DNA of 64,000 nucleotides from Sepiola atlantica (taxonomy: Eukaryota; Mollusca; Cephalopoda; Sepiida; Sepiolidae): contig CAUVYP010000579.1 of assembly GCA_963556195.1 (NCBI GenBank), positions 1,798,001-1,862,000 on the forward strand, given 5' to 3'. The notes under the pieces are model-generated. The model did not search any database and was not told the origin of the DNA. It saw only the letters and a list, made by a program, of their open reading frames with translations. Position 1 is the first letter of the stretch. Every line of letters starts with the position of its first letter. This document shows, piece by piece, positions 12,929 through 25,762 of the stretch. A program made the translations under genes and the position numbers.

Positions 12929-14230
12929 ATTTTGTTTATGTTTTGCGTATTCAGTTTGTATCGACATATCTCCGGGAGTACAAGAGCTGAACTTCTGAAA
13001 CTTCGTACATCAGTAGAAAATGTGTGTCCGCTATTGTCTGCAAAGTTTCGGAGCACAATTCTCATAAATGTGGAAGTTATAAACAAAAGCGATATCAACT
13101 TAAAATCGAACTAAATTTTGTTGATGTTTTGCGTATTCAGTTTGTATCGACATATCTCCGGGAGTACAAGAGCTGAACTTCTGAAACTTGGTACTTCAGT
13201 AGAAAATGTGTGTCCGCTAATGTCTGCAAAGTTTCGGAGCACAAACTTTATAAATGTGAAAGTTATTAACACAAGCGATATACCTTTGACATCGCACTAA
13301 ATTTTGTTGATGTTTTGCGTATTCAGTTTGTATCGACATATCTCCGGGAGTACAAGAGCTGAACTTCTGAAACTTGGTACTTCAGTAGAAAATGTGTGTC
13401 CGCTAATGTCTGCAAAGTTTCGGAGCACAATTCTTATAAATGCGGAAGTTATTAACAAAAGACCTATCAACTTTAAATCGCACTAAAGTTTGTTTATGTT
13501 TTGCGTATTCAGTTTGTATCGACATATCTCCGGGAGTACAAGAGCTGAACTTCTGAAACTTCGTACATCAGTAGAAAATGTGTGTCCGCTATTGTCTGCA
13601 AAGTTTCGGAGCACAATTCTCATAAATGTGGAAGTTATAAACAAAAGCGATATCAACTTAAAATCGCACTAAATTTTGTTGATGTTTTGCGTATTCAGTT
13701 TGTATCGACATATCTCCGGGAGTACAAGAGCTGAACTTCTGAAACTTGGTACTTCAGTAGAAAATGTGTGTCCGCTAATGTCTGCAAAGTTTCGGAGCAC
13801 AATTCTTATAAATGTGGAAGTTATTAACACAAGCGATATACCTTTTAAATCGCACTAAATTTTGTTGATGTTTTGCGTATTCAGTTTGTATCGACATATC
13901 TCCGGGAGTACAAGAGCTGAACTTCTGAAACTTGGTACTTCAGTAGAAAATGTGTGTCCGCTAATGTCTGCAAGGTTTCAGAGCACAATTCTTATAAATG
14001 TGGAAGTTATAAACAAAAGCGATATCAACTTAAAATCGCACTAAATTTTGTTGATGTTTTGCGTATTCAGTTTGTATCGACATATCTCCGGGAGTACAAG
14101 AGCTGAACTTCTGAAACTTGGTACTTCAGTAGAAAATGTGTGTCCGCTAATGTCTGCAAAGTTTCAGAGCACAATTTGTATAAATGTGGAAGTTATAAAC
14201 ACAAGCGATATCAACTTAAAATCGCACTAA

Positions 14231-17200
14231 ATTTTGTTGATGTTTTGCGTATTCAGTTTGTATCGACATATCTCCGGGAGTACAAGAGCTGAACTTCTGA
14301 AACTTGGTACTTCAGTAGAAAATGTGTGTCCGCTAATGTCTGCAAAGTTTCGGAGCACAATTCTTATAAATGTGGAAGTTATAAACAAAAGCGATATCAA
14401 CTTAAAATCGCACTAAATTTTGTTGATGTTTTGCGTATTCAGTTTGTATCGACATATCTCCGGGAGTACAAGAGCTGAACTTCTGAAACTTGGTACTTCA
14501 GTAGAAAATGTGTGTCCGCTAATGTCTGCAAAGTTTCGGAGCACAATTCTTAAAAATGTGAAAGTTATTAACACAAGCGATATACCTTTTAAATCGCACT
14601 AAATTTTGTTGATGTTTTGCGTATTCAGTTTGTATCGACATATCTCCGGGAGTATAAGAGCTGAACTTCTGAAACTTGGTACTTCAGTAGGAAATGTGTG
14701 TCCGCTAATGTCTGCAAAGTTTCAGAGCACAATTCTTATAAATGTGGAAGTTATAAACAAAAGCGATATCAACTTAAAATCGCACTAAATTTTGTTGATG
14801 TTTTGCGTATTCAGTTTGTATCGACATATCTCCGGGAGTACTAGAGCTGAACTTCTGAAACTTGGTACTTCAGTGGAAAATGTGTGTCCGCTAATGTCTG
14901 CAAAGTTTCAGAGCACAATTTGTATAAATGTGGAAGTTATAAACACAAGCGATATCAACTTAAAATCGCACTAAATTTTGTTGATGTTTTGCGTATTCAG
15001 TTTGTATCGACATATCTCCGGGAGTACAGAAGCTTAACTTCTGAAACTTGGTACTTCAGTAGAAAATGTGTGTCCGCTAATGTCTGCAAAGTTTCAGAGC
15101 ACAATTCTTATAAATGTGGAAGTTATTAACAAAAGACCTATCAACTTTAAATCGCACTAAATTTTGTTTATGTTTTGCGTATTCAGTTTGTATCGACATA
15201 TCTCCGGGAGTACAAGAGCTGAACTTCTGAAACTTCGTACATCAGTAGAAAATGTGTGTCCGCTATTGTCTGCAAAGTTTCGGAGCACAATTCTCATAAA
15301 TGTGGAAGTTATAAACAAAAGCGATATCAACTTAAAATCGAACTAAATTTTGTTGATGTTTTGCGTATTCAGTTTGTATCGACATATCTCCGGGAGTACA
15401 AGAGCTGAACTTCTGAAACTTGGTACTTCAGTAGAAAATGTGTGTCCGCTAATGTCTGCAAAGTTTCGGAGCACAATTCTTATAAATGTGGAAGTTATTA
15501 ACAAAAGACCTATCAACTTTAAATCGCACTAAATTTTGTTTATGTTTTGCGTATTCAGTTTGTATCGACATATCTCCGGGAGTACAAGAGCTGAACTTCT
15601 GAAACTTCGTACATCAGTAGAAAATGTGTGTCCGCTATTGTCTGCAAAGTTTCGGAGCACAATTCTCATAAATGTGGAAGTTATAAACAAAAGCGATATC
15701 AACTTAAAATCGAACTAAATTTTGTTGATGTTTTGCGTATTCAGTTTGTATCGACATATCTCCGGGAGTACAAGAGCTGAACTTCTGAAACTTGGTACTT
15801 CAGTAGAAAATGTGTGTCCGCTAATGTCTGCAAAGTTTCGGAGCACAAACTTTATAAATGTGAAAGTTATTAACACAAGCGATATACCTTTTAAATCGCA
15901 CTAAATTTTCTTGATGTTTTGCGTATTCAGTTTGTATCGACATATCTCCGGGAGTACAAGAGCTGAACTTCTGAAACTTGGTACTTCAGTAGAAAATGTG
16001 TGTCCGCTAATGTCTGCAAAGTTTCGGAGCACAATTCTTATAAATGCGGAAGTTATTAACAAAAGACCTATCAACTTTAAATCGCACTAAAGTTTGTTTA
16101 TGTTTTGCGTATTAAGTTTGTATCGACATATCTCCGGGAGTACAAGAGCTGAACTTCTGAAACTTCGTACATCAGTAGAGAATGTGTGTCCGCTATTGTC
16201 TGCAAAGTTTCGGAGCACAATTCTCATAAATGTGGAAGTTATAAACAAAAGCGATATCAACTTAAAATCGCACTAAATTTTGTTGATGTTTTGCGTATTC
16301 AGTTTGTATCGACATATCTCCGGGAGTACAAGAGCTGAACTTCTGAAACTTGGTACTTCAGTAGAAAATGTGTGTCCGCTAATGTCTGCAAAGTTTCGGA
16401 GCACAATTCTTATAAATGTGGAAGTTATAAACAAAAGCGATATCAACTTAAAATCGCACTAAATTTTGTTGATGTTTTGCGTATTCAGTTTGTATCGACA
16501 TATCTCCGGGAGTACAAGAGCTGAACTTCTGAAACTTGGTACTTCAGTAGAAAATGTGTGTCCGCTAATGTCTGCAAAGTTTCGGAGCACAATTCTTAAA
16601 AATGTGAAAGTTATTAACACAAGCGATATACCTTTTAAATCGCACTAAATTTTGTTGATGTTTTGCGTATTCAGTTTGTATCGACATATCTCCGGGAGTA
16701 TAAGAGCTGAACTTCTGAAACTTGGTACTTCAGTAGGAAATGTGTGTCCGCTAATGTCTGCAAAGTTTCAGAGCACAATTCTTATAAATGTGGAAGTTAT
16801 AAACAAAAGCGATATCAACTTAAAATCGCACTAAATTTTGTTGATGTTTTGCGTATTCAGTTTGTATCGACATATCTCCGGGAGTACTAGAGCTGAACTT
16901 CTGAAACTTGGTACTTCAGTGGAAAATGTGTGTCCGCTAATGTCTGCAAAGTTTCAGAGCACAATTTGTATAAATGTGGAAGTTATAAACACAAGCGATA
17001 TCAACTTAAAATCGCACTAAATTTTGTTGATGTTTTGCGTATTCAGTTTGTATCGACATATCTCCGGGAGTACAGAAGCTTAACTTCTGAAACTTGGTAC
17101 TTCAGTAGAAAATGTGTGTCCGCTAATGTCTGCAAAGTTTCAGAGCACAATTCTTATAAATGTGGAAGTTATTAACAAAAGACCTATCAACTTTAAATCG

Positions 17201-20200
17201 CACTAAATTTTGTTTATGTTTTGCGTATTCAGTTTGTATCGACATATCTCCGGGAGTACAAGAGCTGAACTTCTGAAACTTCGTACATCAGTAGAAAATG
17301 TGTGTCCGCTATTGTCTGCAAAGTTTCGGAGCACAATTCTCATAAATGTGGAAGTTATAAACAAAAGCGATATCAACTTAAAATCGAACTAAATTTTGTT
17401 GATGTTTTGCGTATTCAGTTTGTATCGACATATCTCCGGGAGTACAAGAGCTGAACTTCTGAAACTTGGTACTTCAGTAGAAAATGTGTGTCCGCTAATG
17501 TCTGCAAAGTTTCGGAGCACAATTCTTATAAATGTGGAAGTTATTAACAAAAGACCTATCAACTTTAAATCGCACTAAATTTTGTTTATGTTTTGCGTAT
17601 TCAGTTTGTATCGACATATCTCCGGGAGTACAAGAGCTGAACTTCTGAAACTTCGTACATCAGTAGAAAATGTGTGTCCGCTATTGTCTGCAAAGTTTCG
17701 GAGCACAATTCTCATAAATGTGGAAGTTATAAACAAAAGCGATATCAACTTAAAATCGAACTAAATTTTGTTGATGTTTTGCGTATTCAGTTTGTATCGA
17801 CATATCTCCGGGAGTACAAGAGCTGAACTTCTGAAACTTGGTACTTCAGTAGAAAATGTGTGTCCGCTAATGTCTGCAAAGTTTCGGAGCACAAACTTTA
17901 TAAATGTGAAAGTTATTAACACAAGCGATATACCTTTTAAATCGCACTAAATTTTGTTGATGTTTTGCGTATTCAGTTTGTATCGACATATCTCCGGGAG
18001 TACAAGAGCTGAACTTCTGAAACTTGGTACTTCAGTAGAAAATGTGTGTCCGCTAATGTCTGCAAAGTTTCGGAGCACAATTCTTATAAATGCGGAAGTT
18101 ATTAACAAAAGACCTATCAACTTTAAATCGCACTAAAGTTTGTTTATGTTTTGCGTATTAAGTTTGTATCGACATATCTCCGGGAGTACAAGAGCTGAAC
18201 TTCTGAAACTTCGTACATCAGTAGAGAATGTGTGTCCGCTATTGTCTGCAAAGTTTCGGAGCACAATTCTCATAAATGTGGAAGTTATAAACAAAAGCGA
18301 TATCAACTTAAAATCGCACTAAATTTTGTTGATGTTTTGCGTATTCAGTTTGTATCGACATATCTCCGGGAGTACAAGAGCTGAACTTCTGAAACTTGGT
18401 ACTTCAGTAGAAAATGTGTGTCCGCTAATGTCTGCAAAGTTTCGGAGCACAATTCTTATAAATGTGGAAGTTATAAACAAAAGCGATATCAACTTAAAAT
18501 CGCACTAAATTTTGTTGATGTTTTGCGTATTCAGTTTGTATCGACATATCTCCGGGAGTACAAGAGCTGAACTTCTGAAACTTGGTACTTCAGTAGAAAA
18601 TGTGTGTCCGCTAATGTCTGCAAAGTTTCGGAGCACAATTCTTAAAAATGTGAAAGTTATTAACACAAGCGATATACCTTTTAAATCGCACTAAATTTTG
18701 TTGATGTTTTGCGTATTCAGTTTGTATCGACATATCTCCGGGAGTATAAGAGCTGAACTTCTGAAACTTGGTACTTCAGTAGGAAATGTGTGTCCGCTAA
18801 TGTCTGCAAAGTTTCAGAGCACAATTCTTATAAATGTGGAAGTTATAAACAAAAGCGATATCAACTTAAAATCGCACTAAATTTTGTTGATGTTTTGCGT
18901 ATTCAGTTTGTATCGACATATCTCCGGGAGTACTAGAGCTGAACTTCTGAAACTTGGTACTTCAGTGGAAAATGTGTGTCCGCTAATGTCTGCAAAGTTT
19001 CAGAGCACAATTTGTATAAATGTGGAAGTTATAAACACAAGCGATATCAACTTAAAATCGCACTAAATTTTGTTGATGTTTTGCGTATTCAGTTTGTATC
19101 GACATATCTCCGGGAGTACAGAAGCTTAACTTCTGAAACTTGGTACTTCAGTAGAAAATGTGTGTCCGCTAATGTCTGCAAAGTTTCAGAGCACAATTCT
19201 TATAAATGTGGAAGTTATTAACAAAAGACCTATCAACTTTAAATCGCACTAAATTTTGTTTATGTTTTGCGTATTCAGTTTGTATCGACATATCTCCGGG
19301 AGTACAAGAGCTGAACTTCTGAAACTTCGTACATCAGTAGAAAATGTGTGTCCGCTATTGTCTGCAAAGTTTCGGAGCACAATTCTCATAAATGTGGAAG
19401 TTATAAACAAAAGCGATATCAACTTAAAATCGAACTAAATTTTGTTGATGTTTTGCGTATTCAGTTTGTATCGACATATCTCCGGGAGTACAAGAGCTGA
19501 ACTTCTGAAACTTGGTACTTCAGTAGAAAATGTGTGTCCGCTAATGTCTGCAAAGTTTCGGAGCACAATTCTTATAAATGTGGAAGTTATTAACAAAAGA
19601 CCTATCAACTTTAAATCGCACTAAATTTTGTTTATGTTTTGCGTATTCAGTTTGTATCGACATATCTCCGGGAGTACAAGAGCTGAACTTCTGAAACTTC
19701 GTACATCAGTAGAAAATGTGTGTCCGCTATTGTCTGCAAAGTTTCGGAGCACAATTCTCATAAATGTGGAAGTTATAAACAAAAGCGATATCAACTTAAA
19801 ATCGAACTAAATTTTGTTGATGTTTTGCGTATTCAGTTTGTATCGACATATCTCCGGGAGTACAAGAGCTGAACTTCTGAAACTTGGTACTTCAGTAGAA
19901 AATGTGTGTCCGCTAATGTCTGCAAAGTTTCGGAGCACAAACTTTATAAATGTGAAAGTTATTAACACAAGCGATATACCTTTTAAATCGCACTAAATTT
20001 TGTTGATGTTTTGCGTATTCAGTTTGTATCGACATATCTCCGGGAGTACAAGAGCTAAACTTCTGAAACTTGGTACTTCAGTAGAAAATGTGTGTCCGCT
20101 AATGTCTGCAAAGTTTCGGAGCACAATTCTTATAAATGCGGAAGTTATTAACAAAAGACCTATCAACTTTAAATCGCACTAAAGTTTGTTTATGTTTTGC

Positions 20201-20368
20201 GTATTAAGTTTGTATCGACATATCTCCGGGAGTACAAGAGCTGAACTTCTGAAACTTCGTACATCAGTAGAGAATGTGTGTCCGCTATTGTCTGCAAAGT
20301 TTCGGAGCACAATTCTCATAAATGTGGAAGTTATAAACAAAAGCGATATCAACTTAAAATCGCACTAA
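14231..20368 (+). repeat. Three tandem copies of an 11-mer higher-order repeat (2046 bp)
   Basis: The copies are 14231-16276, 16277-18322 and 18323-20368. The monomer order is I, F (cttaaaaatg), A (agtataag and gtaggaaat), B (tactagag), X, E, D, E, F (acaaacttt), D (aatgcggaag) and E (attaagtttg, gtagagaatg). The listed private changes recur in every copy. The only inter-copy differences I noticed are ttttcttgatg near 15905-15915, unique to copy 1, and agctaaact near 20055, unique to copy 3. This is the clearest higher-order repeat in the window and indicates very recent amplification. To the right, 20369 switches to a G-H-B-I-F module, so there is no fourth copy. Confidence 0.95.
14975..15160 (+). 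repeat. X monomer: C/D chimera carrying a HindIII site
   Basis: The front has the C marker tacagaagc and A122, while the tail has the D markers (attaacaaaagacc). C and D are adjacent monomers elsewhere (655-1026), so X looks like their fusion after a one-monomer deletion. A further substitution gives gaagcttaac, creating AAGCTT at 15030-15035. Sister X units begin at 17021, 19067, 21671 and 25391, each with the same site, so all descend from one event. Confidence 0.75.
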
Positions 20369-21112
20369 ATTTTGTTGATGTTTTGCGTATTCAGTTTGTA
20401 TCGACATATCTCCGGGAGTACAAGAGCTGAACTTCTGAAACTTGGTACTTCAGTAGAAAATGTGTGTCCGCTAATGTCTGCAAAGTTTCGGAGCACAATT
20501 CTTATAAATGTGGAAGTTATTAACACAAGCGATATACCTTTTAAATCGCACTAAATTTTGTTGATGTTTTGCGTATTCAGTTTGTATCGACATATCTCCG
20601 GGAGTACAAGAGCTGAACTTCTGAAACTTGGTACTTCAGTAGAAAATGTGTGTCCGCTAATGTCTGCAAGGTTTCAGAGCACAATTCTTATAAATGTGGA
20701 AGTTATAAACAAAAGCGATATCAACTTAAAATCGCACTAAATTTTGTTGATGTTTTGCGTATTCAGTTTGTATCGACATATCTCCGGGAGTACAAGAGCT
20801 GAACTTCTGAAACTTGGTACTTCAGTAGAAAATGTGTGTCCGCTAATGTCTGCAAAGTTTCAGAGCACAATTTGTATAAATGTGGAAGTTATAAACACAA
20901 GCGTTATCAACTTAAAATCGCACTAAATTTTGTTGATGTTTTGCGTATTCAGTTTGTATCGACATATCCTCGGGAGTACAAGAGCTGAACTTCTGAAACT
21001 TGGTACTTCAGTAGAAAATGTGTGTCCGCTAATGTCTGCAAAATTTCGGAGCACAATTCTTATAAATGTGGAAGTTATAAACAAAAGCGATATCAACTTA
21101 AAATCGCACTAA

Positions 21113-22042
21113 ATTTTGTTGATGTTTTGCGTATTCAGTTTGTATCGACATATCTCCGGGAGTACAAGAGCTGAACTTCTGAAACTTGGTACTTCAGTAG
21201 AAAATGTGTGTCCGCTAATGTCTGCAAAGTTTCGGAGCACAATTCTTATAAATGTGAAAGTTATTAACACAAGCGATATACCTTTTAAATCGCACTAAAT
21301 TTTGTTGATGTTTTGCGTATTCAGTTTGTATCGACATATCTCCGGGAGTACAAGAGCTGAACTTCTGAAACTTGGTACTTCAGTAGAAAATGTGTGTCCG
21401 CTAATGTCTGCAAAGTTTCAGAGCACAATTCTTATAAATGTGGAAGTTATAAACAAAAGCGATATCAACTTAAAATCGCACTAAATTTTGTTGATGTTTT
21501 GCGTATTCAGTTTGTATCGACATATCTCCGGGAGTACAAGAGCTGAACTTCTGAAACTTGGTACTTCAGTGGAAAATGTGTGTCCGCTAATGTCTGCAAA
21601 GTTTCAGAGCACAATTTGTATAAATGTGGAAGTTATAAACACAAGCGATATCAACTTAAAATCGCACTAAATTTTGTTGATGTTTTGCGTATTCAGTTTG
21701 TATCGACATATCTCCGGGAGTACAGAAGCTTAACTTCTGAAACTTGGTACTTCAGTAGAAAATGTGTGTCCGCTAATGTCTGCAAAGTTTCAGAGCACAA
21801 TTCTTATAAATGTGGAAGTTATTAACAAAAGACCTATCAACTTTAAATCGCACTAAATTTTGTTTATGTTTTGCGTATTCAGTTTGTATCGACATATCTC
21901 CGGGAGTACAAGAGCTGAACTTCTGAAACTTCGTACATCAGTAGAAAATGTGTGTCCGCTATTGTCTGCAAAGTTTCGGAGCACAATTCTCATAAATGTG
22001 GAAGTTATAAACAAAAGCGATATCAACTTAAAATCGAACTAA
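21113..22042 (+). repeat. Five-monomer block F-A-B-X-E, repeated 3720 bp downstream
   Basis: The same five-monomer order occurs at 24833-25762, an offset of exactly 20 monomers. Both copies contain the X chimera and an E unit with the rare C181 to A change (aatcgaacta). Sequence on either side diverges: F follows the block here, B follows it there. A larger duplication was later broken up by local exchanges. Confidence 0.85.
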
Positions 22043-22972
22043 ATTTTGTTGATGTTTTGCGTATTCAGTTTGTATCGACATATCTCCGGGAGTACAAGAG
22101 CTGAACTTCTGAAACTTGGTACTTCAGTAGAAAATGTGTGTCCGCTAATGTCTGCAAAGTTTCGGAGCACAATTCTTATAAATGTGAAAGTTATTAACAC
22201 AAGCGATATACCTTTTAAATCGCACTAAATTTTCTTGATGTTTTGCGTATTCAGTTTGTATCGACATATCTGCGGGAGTACAAGAGCTGAACTTCTGAAA
22301 CTTGGTACTTCAGTGGAAAATGTGTGTCTGCTAATGTCTGCAAAGTTTCGGAGCACAATTCTTATAAATGTGGAAGTTATTAACAAAAGACCTATCAACT
22401 TTAAATCGCACTAAAGTTTGTTTATGTTTTGCGTATTCAGTTTGTATCGAGATATCTCCGGGAGTACAAGAGCTGAACTTCTGAAACTTCGTACATCAGT
22501 AGAAAATGTGTGTCCGCTATTGTCTGCAAAGTTTCGGAGCACAATTCTCATAAATGTGGAAGTTATAAACAAAAGCGATATCAACTTAAAATCGCACTAA
22601 ATTTTGTTGATGTTTTGCGTATTCAGTTTGTATCGACATATCTCCGGGAGTACAAGAGCTGAACTTCTGAAACTTGGTACTTCAGTAGAAAATGTGTGTC
22701 CGCTAATGTCTGCAAAGTTTCGGAGCACAATTCTTATAAATGTGGAAGTTATTAACACAAGCGATATACCTTTTAAATCGCACTAAATTTTGTTGATGTT
22801 TTGCGTATTCAGTTTGTATCGACATATCTCCGGGAGTACAAGAGCTGAACTTCTGAAACTTGGTACTTCAGTAGAAAATGTGTGTCCGCTAATGTCTGCA
22901 AGGTTTCAGAGCACAATTCTTATAAATGTGGAAGTTATAAACAAAAGCGATATCAACTTAAAATCGCACTAA

Positions 22973-24646
22973 ATTTTGTTGATGTTTTGCGTATTCAGTT
23001 TGTATCGACATATCTCCGGGAGTACAAGAGCTGAACTTCTGAAACTTGGTACTTCAGTAGAAAATGTGTGTCCGCTAATGTCTGCAAAGTTTCAGAGCAC
23101 AATTTGTATAAATGTGGAAGTTATAAACACAAGCGATATCAACTTAAAATCGCACTAAATTTTGTTGATGTTTTGCGTATTCAGTTTGTATCGACATATC
23201 TCCGGGAGTACAAGAGCTGAACTTCTGAAACTTGGTACTTCAGTAGAAAATGTGTGTCCGCTAATGTCTGCAAAGTTTCGGAGCACAATTCTTATAAATG
23301 TGGAAGTTATAAACAAAAGCGATATCAACTTAAAATCGCACTAAATTTTGTTGATGTTTTGCGTATTCAGTTTGTATCGACATATCTCCGGGAGTACAAG
23401 AGCTGAACTTCTGAAACTTGGTACTTCAGTAGAAAATGTGTGTCCGCTAATGTCTGCAAAGTTTCGGAGCACAATTCTTATAAATGTGAAAGTTATTAAC
23501 ACAAGCGATATACCTTTTAAATCGCACTAAATTTTGTTGATGTTTTGCGTATTCAGTTTGTATCGACATATCTCCGGGAGTACAAGAGCTGAACTTCTGA
23601 AACTTGGTACTTCAGTAGAAAATGTGTGTCCGCTAATGTCTGCAAGGTTTCAGAGCACAATTCTTATAAATGTGGAAGTTATAAACAAAAGCGATATCAA
23701 CTTAAAATCGCACTAAATTTTGTTGATGTTTTGCGTATTCAGTTTGTATCGACATATCTCCGGGAGTACAAGAGCTGAACTTCTGAAACTTGGTACTTCA
23801 GTAGAAAATGTGTGTCCGCTAATGTCTGCAAAGTTTCAGAGCACAATTTGTATAAATGTGGAAGTTATAAACACAAGCGATATCAACTTAAAATCGCACT
23901 AAATTTTGTTGATGTTTTGCGTATTCAGTTTGTATCGACATATCTCCGTGAGTACAAGAGCTGAACTTCTGAAACTTGGTACTTCAGTAGAAAATGTGTG
24001 TCCGCTAATGTCTGCAAAGTTTCGGAGCACAATTCTTATAAATGTGGAAGTTATAAACAAAAGCGATATCAACTTAAAATCGCACTAAATTTTGTTGATG
24101 TTTTGCGTATTCAGTTTGTATCGACATATCTCCGGGAGTACAAGAGCTGAACTTCTGAAACTTGGTACTTCAGTAGAAAATGTGTGTCCGCTAATGTCTG
24201 CAAAGTTTCGGAGCACAATTCTTATAAATGTGAAAGTTATTAACACAAGCGATATACCTTTTAAATCGCACTAAATTTTGTTGATGTTTTGCGTATTCAG
24301 TTTGTATCGACATATCTCCGGGAGTACAAGAGCTGAACTTCTGAAACTTGGTACTTCAGTAGAAAATGTGTGTCCGCTAATGTCTGCAAAGTTTCGGAGC
24401 ACAATTCTTATAAATGTGAAAGTTATTAACACAAGCGATATACCTTTTAAATCGCACTAAATTTTGTTGATGTTTTGCGTATTCAGTTTGTATCGACATA
24501 TCTCCGGGAGTACAAGAGCTGAACTTCTGAAACTTGGTACTTCAGTAGAAAATGTGTGTCCGCTAATGTCTGCAAGGTTTCAGAGCACAATTCTTATAAA
24601 TGTGGAAGTTATAAACAAAAGCGATATCAACTTAAAATCGCACTAA
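22973..24646 (+). repeat. 9-mer higher-order repeat, first copy (1674 bp)
   Basis: The order is B-I-F-H-B-I-F-F-H, matching 25763-27436 and 27437-29110. Two B-I-F-H tetramers (744 bp) sit inside it, separated by one extra F. A private change, ctccgtgagt near 23949, is found only in this copy. It is separated from the other copies by 24647-25762, which includes the F-A-B-X-E block. Confidence 0.85.
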
Positions 24647-25762
24647 ATTTTGTTGATGTTTTGCGTATTCAGTTTGTATCGACATATCTCCGGGAGTACA
24701 AGAGCTGAACTTCTGAAACTTGGTACTTCAGTAGAAAATGTGTGTCCGCTAATGTCTGCAAAGTTTCAGAGCACAATTTGTATAAATGTGGAAGTTATAA
24801 ACACAAGCGATATCAACTTAAAATCGCACTAAATTTTGTTGATGTTTTGCGTATTCAGTTTGTATCGACATATCTCCGGGAGTACAAGAGCTGAACTTCT
24901 GAAACTTGGTACTTCAGTAGAAAATGTGTGTCCGCTAATGTCTGCAAAGTTTCGGAGCACAATTCTTATAAATGTGAAAGTTATTAACACAAGCGATATA
25001 CCTTTTAAATCGCACTAAATTTTGTTGATGTTTTGCGTATTCAGTTTGTATCGACATATCTCCGGGAGTACAAGAGCTGAACTTCTGAAACTTGGTACTT
25101 CAGTAGAAAATGTGTGTCCGCTAATGTCTGCAAAGTTTCAGAGCACAATTCTTATAAATGTGGAAGTTATAAACAAAAGCGATATCAACTTAAAATCGCA
25201 CTAAATTTTGTTGATGTTTTGCGTATTCAGTTTGTATCGACATATCTCCGGGAGTACAAGAGCTGAACTTCTGAAACTTGGTACTTCAGTGGAAAATGTG
25301 TGTCCGCTAATGTCTGCAAAGTTTCAGAGCACAATTTGTATAAATGTGGAAGTTATAAACACAAGCGATATCAACTTAAAATCGCACTAAATTTTGTTGA
25401 TGTTTTGCGTATTCAGTTTGTATCGACATATCTCCGGGAGTACAGAAGCTTAACTTCTGAAACTTGGTACTTCAGTAGAAAATGTGTGTCCGCTAATGTC
25501 TGCAAAGTTTCAGAGCACAATTCTTATAAATGTGGAAGTTATTAACAAAAGACCTATCAACTTTAAATCGCACTAAATTTTGTTTATGTTTTGCGTATTC
25601 AGTTTGTATCGACATATCTCCGGGAGTACAAGAGCTGAACTTCTGAAACTTCGTACATCAGTAGAAAATGTGTGTCCGCTATTGTCTGCAAAGTTTCGGA
25701 GCACAATTCTCATAAATGTGGAAGTTATAAACAAAAGCGATATCAACTTAAAATCGAACTAA

